A stretch of 64,000 bases of DNA from Roseiarcus sp963809245 (GTDB taxonomy: Bacteria > Pseudomonadota > Alphaproteobacteria > Rhizobiales > Beijerinckiaceae), in assembly GCA_963809245.1 (NCBI GenBank), contig CAWEIU010000011.1:124001-188000 (forward strand). Reading direction: 5' to 3'. A program made the position numbers and the translations under genes. A model generated the notes under the pieces. That model saw only the letters and a list, made by a program, of their open reading frames with translations, had not been told where the DNA came from and did no database searches. This document shows positions 25,349-34,301 of this stretch, one piece after another (position 1 is the first letter of the stretch; each line of letters begins with the position of its first letter).

Positions 25349-26185
25349 TCATGCAACTCGGCGGAACACGGTTGGGACGACCTGCCGCAGGGACGGCTGA
25401 TCGCTTCCAGCCAACGACTCGGAATGACCCAGAATCAGATAGCCCCCTTTGCGCAGGTGGCTGCAAAGACGGCGCAGAACTCCGTCCTGCGTCGGCTTGG
25501 AGAAATAGATGAGAATGTTCCGGCAGAAGATCACGTCGAAGTCCCGATCCACGGGGTAGCTCTCGTCCATGAGGTTGAGATGCTGAAACCGGACGACGCG
25601 TCGGATCTCGGGGACGATCCGCATCTCCTGCCGCGCGGCGTTCAGCGCGCGCATCACATAGCGCTGCTGCATCGCCTGCGGAATGGGATCGGCGAAAGCG
25701 AGGGGATAGACGGCTCGCCTCGCCTGAGCGATCACGTCGGTGCTGATGTCGGTGCCCAGGACGGCGAAGTCGCTTCGCTCCAGTCCGAAGACCTCCGCCG
25801 CGACCATAGCGATGGTGTAGGCCTCCGCGCCGATCGAGGCCGCCGCGCTCCAGAACTTCATCGGACCATTGGCCCCGCGCCGCGCCTCGAGCAAATCAGG
25901 GATCGCATTATCACGCAGGAAAGCGAAGTGCTCCGGCTCGCGGAAGAAGTCGGTCTTGTTGGTCGTCACGCAATCGACGAGGTGGGTGAATTCGTCGTCC
26001 AGCCTGTCGCCGTCCAAGATCGCGCGACCGTACTCCGCGAGGCTCGGCAGGCCGAGCGCGCGCACCCGCTTGCGGAGCCGGCCCTCCACCATGGTCCGTT
26101 TTCCCGGCGGCAGGCGGATGCCGGAATGGTCCTCGACGAGGCGCGCAAGCTTGACGAAATGCCTCTCGTGAAGTTGGTCGTGCAT
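25349..26185 (-). CDS. cheR: Chemotaxis protein methyltransferase CheR
   Basis: A 278-residue SAM-dependent methyltransferase with the N-terminal all-alpha CheR domain (HFVKLARLVEDHSGIRLPPGK, VTTNKTDFFREPEHF) and the C-terminal Rossmann domain (VLGTDISTDVIAQARR, FDVIFCRNILIYF, GYLILGHSESL). The SAM-binding loop reads FWSAAASIGAEAYTIAM where most CheR proteins have SAGCSTGEEPYS, a mild deviation. It methylates receptor glutamates. ATG at 26185 chosen; a TTG nine bases earlier is possible. Located 47 bases after cheW. Confidence 0.93.
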   Translation of the reverse strand: MHDQLHERHFVKLARLVEDHSGIRLPPGKRTMVEGRLRKRVRALGLPSLAEYGRAILDGDRLDDEFTHLVDCVTTNKTDFFREPEHFAFLRDNAIPDLLEARRGANGPMKFWSAAASIGAEAYTIAMVAAEVFGLERSDFAVLGTDISTDVIAQARRAVYPLAFADPIPQAMQQRYVMRALNAARQEMRIVPEIRRVVRFQHLNLMDESYPVDRDFDVIFCRNILIYFSKPTQDGVLRRLCSHLRKGGYLILGHSESLAGSDQPSLRQVVPTVFRRVA

Positions 26186-26232
26186 GGTCTGCAACTCGTT
26201 ACTCTACGCCGCAACAAAACGCTTCAAGCCGC

Positions 26233-26709
26233 CTAAGCGGCTAAGCCCGGTACGCCAGACGCGAGCAGCTCGGCGTCTGCGATCAGATGATCGAGTTCGA
26301 GCACGACGACGAAGGCGCCGCCGTCGCGCCCGACGCCGACGACGTAGTCCGCCCTCCAGCGCGAGCCGATCGAGGGCGGCGGCTCGAGAGCCGCGCCCCC
26401 GAGGTCGCTGACGGCGAACACGCAGTCGGCGACGAGACCCATCGCCACTCGCTTGCCCTCGATGGAGGCTTCGACCACGATGATGCGCGTGCGGTTGGTC
26501 ACCTCCGCGCGCGCAAGCCCGAACTTCAGCCTGAGGTCGACGACGAGCAGGCCGACGCCCCGCACGTCCGTCAATCCCAGCACGTAAGGCGGTGCGTGCG
26601 GCAGGCGCGAGATCGCCCGCATGTCGAGGACCTCTAGCACCCTTTCGACAGGCAGCGCGAAACGCTCCTGCTCGATGCCGAACGTCAGGTATTGACTCGC
26701 CTGCGTCAT
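26233..26709 (-). CDS. cheW: CheW coupling protein, second copy
   Basis: A 158-residue single CheW domain: YLTFGIEQERFALPVERVLEVLD, then LPHAPPYVLGLTDVRGVGLLVVDLR and the C-terminal ADYVVGVGR...VVLELDHLI. It links receptors to CheA. ATG at 26709 is the first Met before the domain; the longer open frame upstream overlaps the MCP gene and is not used. The other cheW lies on the far side of the MCP gene, so the cluster has two distinct CheW proteins. Confidence 0.9.
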   Translation of the reverse strand: MTQASQYLTFGIEQERFALPVERVLEVLDMRAISRLPHAPPYVLGLTDVRGVGLLVVDLRLKFGLARAEVTNRTRIIVVEASIEGKRVAMGLVADCVFAVSDLGGAALEPPPSIGSRWRADYVVGVGRDGGAFVVVLELDHLIADAELLASGVPGLAA

Positions 26710-26782
26710 CTTCGCCTCGTCTCCTTCAACCGGATCTTCGCGATCGCGCGGGAGCCGGCTAGGCCGGCTCCCGCGCATAGCC

Positions 26783-28993
26783 TCAGGCGCGCCGGAATTC
26801 GGCGTCCGTTTCGTCTTCGCCTGCATGCAGGTCGAAAGCGAAACCCTTGGCCGACCCTGCGGCGACCTTCTTGATCGGCGCTTTCGCCGCAGGCGCGTTC
26901 TTGGCGCGCATCGTCGCCGCCTTCGTCTTGAGCTGCGCCACGGCCTTGTCGAGCGAGGCGTGCGGCGAGGCGTCGCCGTGCTGCGCGCTATGGCTCGCGC
27001 CCCCGCCGATGCGGAAATAGGCGATCGTGCGCTGCAACTGCTCGGCCTGCGCCGTCAGCTCTTCCGAAGTCGCGGACACTTCTTCCGACGCCGACGCGTT
27101 CTGCTGCGTCACCTGATCGAGCTGCTGGATCGCCTGATTGATCTGAGACGAGCCGACGTCCTGCTCGCGGCAAGCGGCGGTGATCTCGCCGACGAGCTCC
27201 GCAGTGCGCCGGATGTCCGGCACCAGGCGAACCAGCATCGCGCCCGCCTCCTGCGCCGACTTCACCGTATCGCTCGAAAGCGTGCCGATCTCGGCGGCGG
27301 CCGCCTGGCTGCGCTCGGCGAGTTTGCGCACCTCCGAGGCGACGACTGCGAAGCCACGGCCGTGCTCGCCGGCGCGCGCCGCCTCGACCGCCGCGTTGAG
27401 CGCGAGAAGATCGGTCTGGCGAGCGATCTCCTGCACGATCGTGATCTTCTCGGCGATCGTCTCCATCGCCTGGACCGCGCGAGAGACGGCGGCGCCGCTC
27501 GCTTCCGCGTCCTGCGCAGACTGACGGGCGATCTTCTCCGTCTGGCTCGCATTGTCGGCGCTCTGCTTCACGTTCGCCGCCATCTCCTCCATCGACGACG
27601 ACGCTTCTTCCGCTGATGAGGCCTGCTCGGTCGCGCCCTGCGACAATTGCTCGGCGCTCGCCGAAAGCTGCTGGCTGCCGGACGAGACGTTCTGAGCGGC
27701 CGAAATCGCCTCGCTGACAACACCCTGAAGCTTGCTCAGCATTCTCTCCAGCGCGAGACCCAGGGTATCCTTGTCGGATAGACGCTTCGCCTCGACCGTC
27801 AAGTCGCCGGAGGCGATCGCGTCGGCGACACGTGCTGTCGCGTTCAGGCTATCCGTCATCGCGGTCAACGCCTTGATGAGGTCGCCCACCTCGTCGTCGC
27901 TGGACGCTTCGATCTTCTGGCTGAGGTCGCCGAGGGCGACCGCATCCGCGAGACTGACGGCGCGGCCGAGGCCGCGGCTGATGTTGAGCGCGATCCAAAT
28001 TGCCGAGCCGAGCGCAACCAGCAGCGAGATGGCGACCGTGGCGGTCAGAATCAGCTCGGATTGACTTGCGTTCTCCGCGGCCTGGGTCGCCCCCTCGGCC
28101 ATCGACTTCCTAACGTAAGAGACGAAGTTGGCCGAGGCGCTGAGCGCGGCTTCTGTCGCCGTCCGTCCTTCAGACCCCGATATGGCCGACGCTTTGATGT
28201 TGCCCCCGTCGCGCACGATCTCAACGCCATGCGACAGCGCCTTGATCAGGCGATCGCTCGAAGCGCTGACGGCCCCGGCAGAAACGCCGAGCGTGGCGAG
28301 TTGCGCGGTCGCCTGCTCGAGCGAATGCGTCATCGTGCCCATATGCTCGTTCAAACCGGCGAGATCCGCATTAAGGGTCTCGATGCTGTCGGCCGCTGTC
28401 GACTGGGCGAACAGCCGCTGGGCGCGCGACAATTCCAATCGGACCGCCTCCAGGGCGAACAGCGCCTTTTGAGTCTCCATCGAGTTGGGCAGGTGATTGA
28501 TCTCGGCCATCGTCGAGTCAAACGCGTCGTCGAAAGCCTTGATCGCCCCGGCGCCCTCGCCGCTCCAGAACTGCGTCGCGCGATTGTTGGAGTTCAGCTT
28601 CGCGAGCTTGACGACCTCGTCTTCGACCGAGTTCAACTTCTCGTAGTCGCTTGAGAATTTCGCCATGAGGACTTTGCCCTCCTCCGTCGCGGCGGCGACG
28701 ATCTCGTCGCGGAGGCCTCTCGCCTCCGAGCGATGCTTGGCGATCTCATCGACGTAGCCGGCAATCTCCGCGTCCGTCGACGCCAGGATGAGGTTCTTTT
28801 CGGCGCGCACCTGGGTAAGGAGGACCGAATCCAGTTGTCCCGCCTGGTCGATGCGCGCGGAACGAGCGACAAGATCTTCGCTCGTATGGGCGAGTTGGGT
28901 GAGCTTCACGTAAGCGACGCCACCCGTAATCATTGAGAGAATGATGACGGCGCCGAACGCGCTCGCGAGCTTAGCTTTGACAGTAAATCGCAT
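26783..28993 (-). CDS. Methyl-accepting chemotaxis protein
   Basis: A 736-residue transmembrane receptor. TM1 (~10-30) and TM2 (~315-340) enclose a ~280-residue periplasmic helical-bimodular-type sensor region. Two HAMP-like units follow (SRGLGRAVSLADAVALGDLS and RVADAIASGDLTVEAKRLSD), then the signalling domain with the canonical tip LALNAAVEAARAGEHGRGFA and VVASEVRKLAERS. The last ~70 residues are an Ala/Lys-rich tail. No CheR-tethering pentapeptide is at the C terminus. The ligand is not readable. It sits inside the che operon between two cheW genes and is presumably its dedicated receptor. Confidence 0.95.
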   Translation of the reverse strand: MRFTVKAKLASAFGAVIILSMITGGVAYVKLTQLAHTSEDLVARSARIDQAGQLDSVLLTQVRAEKNLILASTDAEIAGYVDEIAKHRSEARGLRDEIVAAATEEGKVLMAKFSSDYEKLNSVEDEVVKLAKLNSNNRATQFWSGEGAGAIKAFDDAFDSTMAEINHLPNSMETQKALFALEAVRLELSRAQRLFAQSTAADSIETLNADLAGLNEHMGTMTHSLEQATAQLATLGVSAGAVSASSDRLIKALSHGVEIVRDGGNIKASAISGSEGRTATEAALSASANFVSYVRKSMAEGATQAAENASQSELILTATVAISLLVALGSAIWIALNISRGLGRAVSLADAVALGDLSQKIEASSDDEVGDLIKALTAMTDSLNATARVADAIASGDLTVEAKRLSDKDTLGLALERMLSKLQGVVSEAISAAQNVSSGSQQLSASAEQLSQGATEQASSAEEASSSMEEMAANVKQSADNASQTEKIARQSAQDAEASGAAVSRAVQAMETIAEKITIVQEIARQTDLLALNAAVEAARAGEHGRGFAVVASEVRKLAERSQAAAAEIGTLSSDTVKSAQEAGAMLVRLVPDIRRTAELVGEITAACREQDVGSSQINQAIQQLDQVTQQNASASEEVSATSEELTAQAEQLQRTIAYFRIGGGASHSAQHGDASPHASLDKAVAQLKTKAATMRAKNAPAAKAPIKKVAAGSAKGFAFDLHAGEDETDAEFRRA

Positions 28994-29008
28994 AACCCAA
29001 AGTCCCCC

Positions 29009-29461
29009 TCAAATGCTCAATATTCTCGTCATGTCGGGCAGGACGATGAATTCGTCCTTCCACTTTCCGATCGCCGCAATGAACTCTGGTTGCCAATGCA
29101 TTCCAATGGGCGGCGCCTTTTGCAGCGTAGCGGCGTCCATCTCGGTGACCTCGTAGACTTTGTCGGCGATGATCCCGATCGTCGTCGGATCGCCCGCGAG
29201 GTCGATTTCGATCACCACGAAGCGCGAGTCGGCAGTGATCGGCGCCGGGGGAAGGCCGAAGCGCACCCTGAGATCGGCGAGCGGGATCACCTTGCCTCGG
29301 ACATTGAGCACGTTCGCGACATAGGGCTGCGCTCCCGGGACGCGCGTCACTGGCGCCGGATCGATGATCTCGCGAACCTGCCGTGCGTCGATGGCGAAGA
29401 TTTCGCCGGCGACGCCGAGCATCAGAACTTGAAAGGCGCCCTCGGCGGCTGTCGTCGTCAT
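29009..29461 (-). CDS. cheW: CheW coupling protein, first copy
   Basis: A 150-residue CheW domain (FQVLMLGVAGEIFAIDARQVREI, VANVLNVRGKVIPLADLRVRFG, PIGMHWQPEFIAAIGK). It starts four bases inside the end of cheA (ATGA overlap at 29458-29461) and ends 15 bases before the MCP gene start. It bridges CheA and the MCP at the cell membrane. Confidence 0.93.
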   Translation of the reverse strand: MTTTAAEGAFQVLMLGVAGEIFAIDARQVREIIDPAPVTRVPGAQPYVANVLNVRGKVIPLADLRVRFGLPPAPITADSRFVVIEIDLAGDPTTIGIIADKVYEVTEMDAATLQKAPPIGMHWQPEFIAAIGKWKDEFIVLPDMTRILSI

Positions 29462-31482
29462 GCGGCCTCCTGCTTGGCGGACTTGAGGCGCGCCTCGCGC
29501 ATCTGGCCGAGCGCCATCAAATGCGGAACGTCGAGGATCAGCGCCACCGCGCCGTCGCCGAGAATGGTCGCGCCCGAGAAGCTCGGAACATCCGCATGCA
29601 GCTTCGAGAGCGATTTGATGACAGTCTGGTGGCTGCCGATGATCTGGTCGACGACCAGTCCGACGCGCGTCTCACCCGCCGCGACAATGACCACCTTCTG
29701 ATGCGCGTCCGGGCCGCCCAATTCGCCGAACAGCTCGCGCAAACGAAGGAACGGCACCAAATCGCCGCGGATGTTGAGGAAGCTTCTCCCCTTCGAGCGC
29801 ACGTCATCGGCTGCGGAGAGTTCGACGCACTCCTCGACCGCCGTCAGCGGCACGACATAGCGCGTGTCTGCCACCCGCACGAGCAGTCCTTCGATGATTG
29901 CGAGGGTCAGCGGCAGGCGCAAGGTGAAGGTCGTGCCCTTGCCGACTTCGGTCGCGATGTCGATCGAGCCACGCATCCCTTCGATCGTGCGGCGCACGAC
30001 ATCCATGCCGACGCCGCGGCCGGATAGCGCGGACACTTCCTTGGCGGTCGAGAAGCCGGGATGAAAGATGTATTGGTGGAGCTCGGCGTCCGACAGGACG
30101 GCCCCCGGCGCGACGAGGCCGTTTTCCTCGGCTTTGGCGCGGATGCGCGACGCGTCGAGGCCCTTTCCGTCGTCGGCGACGCTGATCAGCACTTCGGCGC
30201 CGGCATGGTGCGCGACGAGGCTGATGCGGCCGGCCGACGGCTTGCCCGCCTCGCGGCGCGTCACCGCATCTTCGAGACCGTGATCGGCGGCGTTGCGTAT
30301 CACGTGGATGAGCGGATCGGCGAGGCGCTCGATCATCGTCTTGTCGAGTTCGGTCTCCTCGCCGACGGCGACGAGCTCGATCTCCTTGCCGAGGTCGCGC
30401 GAGATGTCGTGGATGAGACGGCGGAAGCGACCGAACAGCGACCCGATCGGCAGCATGCGAATGCCCATCATCGCGTCGCGCAGCGCCGAGGTGAGCCGCT
30501 CGATTTCCTCCGCGACGCCCTTGGTTCCCCCGCCGCCGGCGGCAAGCTGCGTAAGCCTGGCCTGGGCGATGACGAGTTCGCCAACGCGGTCCATCATTTC
30601 GTCGAGGCGCTCCGCCTGGACGCGGATGGTCGAGGCCTCCTTGCCGCCGCCTCGCTTCGCCTCTGCCGGGCTGGCGGCTTCGACATTCGCAGCAGGATTG
30701 ACGGCTCGGCTGGCGGAGGGCGCGCTCGCGCTGGTAGGTTCGGCCGACGCCTCTTCGACTGGAGGCTCGATCTCCTCCACGCGCAATTCCATTTCGCTGA
30801 GGACGAAGACGAAGACGTCGTCGATGGCGCTGCGCGGATGGGTCGTGGTCAACACCGCGTCCCAACGAAGGTAGCAGGCCGCAGGATCCATCTCCTCGAG
30901 CGCCGGCACATCGTCGGCGTTGACGGCTATCCGGCACTCGCCCAGAGAGCGCAATTCGTCGAGCAGCAGAAGCGGGTTGCTCCCGTTGACGAGCACGTCC
31001 TTGTTGAAGCGAATGCCGATGCGCCAGGTTTTCGTCTCGGCTGCGGCGGCCGGCGCGGCGAGGCTCTCGCCGCCGACGCTCGCAAGGCTCGGCGGCGGGG
31101 CGCCGGCGTTGGCCACCAGCTTGCGCAAATCGGCGAGGATGCACACGCCGATCACGGCGTCCGCCTCGGCGGGATTCTCGATCTGCGAGCGGATGAAGTC
31201 CTTGGCGTTCAGGGCAATTCCGATCAGCTCGGGGTCCGGCGCGGCGTCGCCCTTACGCACCCGGTCGAAGGCGCTCTCGAATTCATGCGCGAAAGCGGCG
31301 ACCTGCTCGAAGCCGAACATCGCGCCCGAGCCCTTTATCGTGTGCAAGGCGCGAAACGCCTTGTTGATGAGGTCGCTGTCGTTGGGCGAAACTTCGAGAT
31401 CGAGCAGCGCCGCCTCGAGCTGCTCGAGAAGTTCGCCAGCTTCCTGGCGAAAGATGTCGGTGGGATCGGCGTTGGAAATCAT
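29458..31482 (-). CDS. cheA: Chemotaxis histidine kinase CheA
   Basis: A 674-residue kinase. HPt domain with phospho-His47 (RALHTIKGSGAMFGF), a middle region with a P2-like segment (residues ~150-260), dimerisation helices (RLDEMMDRVGELVIAQARL), ATP-binding domain with N-box HVIRNAADHGLED, G1 ISVADDGKGLDA and G2 GRGVGMDVV, and a C-terminal CheW-like P5 domain (RYVVPLTAVEECVEL). It phosphorylates CheY and CheB. The start overlaps the cheY stop by four bases. Confidence 0.95.
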   Translation of the reverse strand: MISNADPTDIFRQEAGELLEQLEAALLDLEVSPNDSDLINKAFRALHTIKGSGAMFGFEQVAAFAHEFESAFDRVRKGDAAPDPELIGIALNAKDFIRSQIENPAEADAVIGVCILADLRKLVANAGAPPPSLASVGGESLAAPAAAAETKTWRIGIRFNKDVLVNGSNPLLLLDELRSLGECRIAVNADDVPALEEMDPAACYLRWDAVLTTTHPRSAIDDVFVFVLSEMELRVEEIEPPVEEASAEPTSASAPSASRAVNPAANVEAASPAEAKRGGGKEASTIRVQAERLDEMMDRVGELVIAQARLTQLAAGGGGTKGVAEEIERLTSALRDAMMGIRMLPIGSLFGRFRRLIHDISRDLGKEIELVAVGEETELDKTMIERLADPLIHVIRNAADHGLEDAVTRREAGKPSAGRISLVAHHAGAEVLISVADDGKGLDASRIRAKAEENGLVAPGAVLSDAELHQYIFHPGFSTAKEVSALSGRGVGMDVVRRTIEGMRGSIDIATEVGKGTTFTLRLPLTLAIIEGLLVRVADTRYVVPLTAVEECVELSAADDVRSKGRSFLNIRGDLVPFLRLRELFGELGGPDAHQKVVIVAAGETRVGLVVDQIIGSHQTVIKSLSKLHADVPSFSGATILGDGAVALILDVPHLMALGQMREARLKSAKQEAA

Positions 31483-31841
31483 CCGAGCAGCTTTCTGGCG
31501 ACGGAGACGAGTTGTTCCTGCTTGAAGGGCTTTGTGATCCAGCCGGTGGCGCCGGCCGCCTTCGCCTGTTGCTTCATGCCGTCGTCGGATTCCGTCGTGA
31601 GGAAGACGATCGGGACGCCGCGATAGGCCGGCAATTGCCGCACGGCGCGAATGAACTCGAGGCCGTTCATGTTCGGCATGTTCAGATCCGTGACGATCAT
31701 ATTGACGGAATGGCTCTGCGCTTTCGTCAGGCCGTCGCGTCCGTCCGAGGCTTCGACGACGGCGTAGCCGGCTGCGCTGAGGGTGATCTTGACCATCTGC
31801 CGGACGCTCGCAGAGTCATCCACAGTGAGAATCGTTTTCAT
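31479..31841 (-). CDS. cheY: Response regulator CheY
   Basis: A 120-residue single receiver domain with Asp8/Asp9, phospho-acceptor Asp52 (MIVTDLNMPNMNG), Thr82/83 and Lys104 (WITKPFKQEQ). Its stop overlaps the cheA start (ATGA), so the pair is translationally coupled. With no flagellar genes nearby, its output target (motor, pili or another pathway) cannot be told from this window. Confidence 0.95.
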   Translation of the reverse strand: MKTILTVDDSASVRQMVKITLSAAGYAVVEASDGRDGLTKAQSHSVNMIVTDLNMPNMNGLEFIRAVRQLPAYRGVPIVFLTTESDDGMKQQAKAAGATGWITKPFKQEQLVSVARKLLG

Positions 31842-31856
31842 GATTGCGCCTGCAGA

Positions 31857-32174
31857 TCAGAGAGACAGAACTTCCGCGAGCGACGTCGCGGTCGCCGGCG
31901 GCGGCGGAAAGCCGCAGCGCCTCAAAGCTTCTGGCAGGGGGCCGTCCGGCGGACGCTTGAGTTCGATGCGCTTGTTGGACTTCGCCGCCGTCCGGCTTGC
32001 GGCGATCAGGATTTGCACGAAGGCGACGTCGATTTCCGTCGCGCCGGCGCAATCCAGAATGACTGATGCATGGTCACTCAGCGCCTGCATCACGGCGGCG
32101 CGAGTCTCGTCACTGCTTGGCGTCGTGAGACTTCCACGCAAGGGCACAACGAATGCTGAACTGTCCCCCGACAT
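31857..32174 (-). CDS. STAS-domain protein, first gene of the che operon
   Basis: A 105-residue STAS (anti-anti-sigma type) domain: FVVPLRGSLTTPSSDETRAAV, VILDCAGATEIDVAFVQILIAAS, KRIELKRPP. The usual phosphorylatable serine in the DCSGxxxIDSxG-type loop is replaced here: the loop reads AGATEIDVAF. It precedes cheY by 15 bases. STAS proteins open several alphaproteobacterial che clusters; the role is unproven. ATG at 32174. Confidence 0.82.
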   Translation of the reverse strand: MSGDSSAFVVPLRGSLTTPSSDETRAAVMQALSDHASVILDCAGATEIDVAFVQILIAASRTAAKSNKRIELKRPPDGPLPEALRRCGFPPPPATATSLAEVLSL

Positions 32175-32382
32175 CTACCGAAAACCCCCCGGAACGAAGC
32201 GTCCCGGTGAGGAAGATCGACAGTGTTATTTAACGTTATGTTAAAAATCGATGCCTTCCGTTAAGAAACTATCCGCCATCACGAAACGGTGACCCCGTGG
32301 CCTCATCGGAAGAGATTCACACGCAATAACAGTTATTTGGCGTCCGCGCGAATAACGACGAGGAGAAGCAATTTGCGGCCGC

Positions 32383-33126
32383 TCAGACGCCGGTGATGAC
32401 GCCTTCGACTTCCGCGACGGTGGTGCGCTTGGGGTCGATATCGTCGGCGACGATTTTGCCGTGACGCATGACGACGATCCGATCGACGACCTGGAAGACG
32501 TGGTGGATGTTGTGGGCGATGAAGATGCAGGAATGGCCGGAATCGCGCGCGTTGCGAACAAAGCGCAGGACCCCCTGGGTTTCGGCGACGCCTAGATTGT
32601 TCGTCGGCTCGTCAAGAATAATGAGATCGCTGTCGAAATACATGGCGCGCGCGATCGCCACCGCCTGACGCTCGCCGCCCGACAGCGAGCCGATCGGCGT
32701 CGAGGGCGGGATCGCCTTGCCGATGCCGACCTTCTTGAGCAGGTCGCGCGCGACCTTTTCCATCGATGCGTGGTCCATGCGGTTGAGAAAACGCGGCCCC
32801 TTGATCGGCTCTCGCCCTAGGAAGAGGTTGCGCGCGATCGACAATTGAGTGACCAGGGCGGAATCCTGATAGATTGTTTCGATGCCCAGCGCGATGGCGT
32901 CCGTGGTTCTGCGGATGGCCGCTTTGCGGCCGCGCACGAAGATGCTACCGCTGGTCGCCGGCACTGCGCCGGACAAAACCTTGATCAAAGTCGATTTTCC
33001 GGCGCCGTTGTCGCCCAGCAGCCCGACGATCTCGCTCCGGCCGACAGTGAGGTTCACGTCTTCAAGCGCTTGGATGCGGCCGTAGAACTTGCTGATATGC
33101 TCCATGCGGATCAATTCATCAGCCAT
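32383..33126 (-). CDS. Sugar ABC transporter ATPase, single-domain FrcA type
   Basis: A 247-residue ABC ATPase: Walker A GDNGAGKST, Q-loop IYQDSAL, signature LSGGERQAVAIARAM, Walker B LIILDEPTNNLG, His switch IAHNIHH. Unlike RbsA or XylG it has one ABC domain, as in the rhizobial fructose system FrcBCA and its relatives. It is the last gene of the operon binding protein-permease-ATPase and starts four bases after the permease stop. Confidence 0.9.
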   Translation of the reverse strand: MADELIRMEHISKFYGRIQALEDVNLTVGRSEIVGLLGDNGAGKSTLIKVLSGAVPATSGSIFVRGRKAAIRRTTDAIALGIETIYQDSALVTQLSIARNLFLGREPIKGPRFLNRMDHASMEKVARDLLKKVGIGKAIPPSTPIGSLSGGERQAVAIARAMYFDSDLIILDEPTNNLGVAETQGVLRFVRNARDSGHSCIFIAHNIHHVFQVVDRIVVMRHGKIVADDIDPKRTTVAEVEGVITGV

Positions 33127-33130
33127 CGGC

Positions 33131-34123
33131 TCAGGTTCCCGTCTGATGTCGGCGTTCGAGCCACGAATGGAGCGCCATCATGCCGAGGATGATCGCGCCG
33201 ATGAAGATGTTGTACGCGAGCCCCGGCACGCCGATCAGCACGATGCCGTTTCGCATCACGCGAAGGATGAAAATGCCCAGCACCGTGCCGACGATCGTGC
33301 CTCGGCCGCCGGTCAGCGCGGTGCCGCCGATGACGACCATGGCGATGACTTCGAGCTCGTAGCCCGTGCCGCTGTTGGGGTTCGCCGCCGACGTGCGGAT
33401 CGAACTGATCACGCCAGCCAATGAGGCCATCACGGCGGAAAGGATGAAAAGCGTGACTTTGGTGCGATCGACATTGACGCCGCGCGCCCGCGCCGCGCCC
33501 GGATTTCCCCCGGTCGCCAATATCCAGTTGCCCGCCTTGGTTTCCGCTAAGACGTAGTTGGACGCCAGCGCCGCGACGATGAACCAGAACAGCGACATGT
33601 AGATGCGGAAGCCGCCAACATAGAAGTCGCCGACCAGGGCCTGCGCCAACCAATGGCCGCCGGCGCTCCACGTGCGTTGTGGGAAGCCGTCAGTGATGAA
33701 GAGCGCGCTGCCGCGCACGACGAGCAGCATTCCCAGCGTAACCAGGAAGGAGGGAATTTTCAGCCGCGTCACGAACCACCCGTTGACGAGGCCGATCAAC
33801 GCGGCGACCGCCAGCGCGATGACGAAAGCGACGTCGAGCGACACGAATCCGCCGTTGAACAACGTCCACATCAGAACAGGGGAGAAGCCGAACAAGGAAC
33901 CGACCGAAAGATCGAATTCGCCCGACGTCATCAAGAGCGTCATCGTCAAGGCGATAAGGCCAAGCTCGACGGTGAACGCCAACGTGTTGCTGATATTTTG
34001 TACCGACAGGAAGTCCGGATTGATCGCCCAGAACCCCAGCAGTTCGAGGACGAGGAGGACGAAGGGACCAAACTCCGGCTGCGCGATTGTTCGTTGAATC
34101 CAAGAGCGCTGTTCCACGTTCAC
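33131..34123 (-). CDS. Sugar ABC transporter permease, RbsC/FrcC family
   Basis: A 330-residue inner-membrane protein with ~9-10 helices and the conserved family motifs LMTSGEFDLSVGSLFGF, then GLVNGWFVTRLKIPSFLVTLG and VIGGTALTGGRGTIVGTVLG. It forms the homodimeric channel for a monosaccharide or polyol. Located between the binding-protein gene (168 bases upstream) and the ATPase gene (four bases downstream). Confidence 0.92.
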   Translation of the reverse strand: MNVEQRSWIQRTIAQPEFGPFVLLVLELLGFWAINPDFLSVQNISNTLAFTVELGLIALTMTLLMTSGEFDLSVGSLFGFSPVLMWTLFNGGFVSLDVAFVIALAVAALIGLVNGWFVTRLKIPSFLVTLGMLLVVRGSALFITDGFPQRTWSAGGHWLAQALVGDFYVGGFRIYMSLFWFIVAALASNYVLAETKAGNWILATGGNPGAARARGVNVDRTKVTLFILSAVMASLAGVISSIRTSAANPNSGTGYELEVIAMVVIGGTALTGGRGTIVGTVLGIFILRVMRNGIVLIGVPGLAYNIFIGAIILGMMALHSWLERRHQTGT

Positions 34124-34240
34124 CCGCCGATCACAAAGGAGATTTCATGCCGCGCAGACCACCGGCGCCGCGCCCTCCCGTCGCCGGGTCGCTGGCAGAC
34201 GGTAGCCGCCTTCCAGCGGCGACCGCCCGGGCCGGGACGC

Positions 34241-34301
34241 ACTTGCCCGGAAAAGCTTGCTTGCCCGCAAGAGCCTACTTGCCCCTAAGAGCTACTTGCC
34301 C
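34241..34301. repeat. Short tandem repeat after the sugar-binding protein gene
   Basis: The octamer ACTTGCCC (once GCTTGCCC) occurs at 34241, 34259, 34277 and 34294, giving a period of 18, 18 and 17 bases. The last copy contains the stop codon and final codons (SGK-stop) of the binding-protein gene on the minus strand; the other copies lie in the gap before the permease gene. It looks like repeated slippage or duplication of the gene's 3' end. Confidence 0.65.

Noticed and set aside
30061..31626. 521-codon open frame opposite cheA and cheY
   Set aside because: Composition is typical of an antisense shadow and the CheA/CheY domains are unambiguous.
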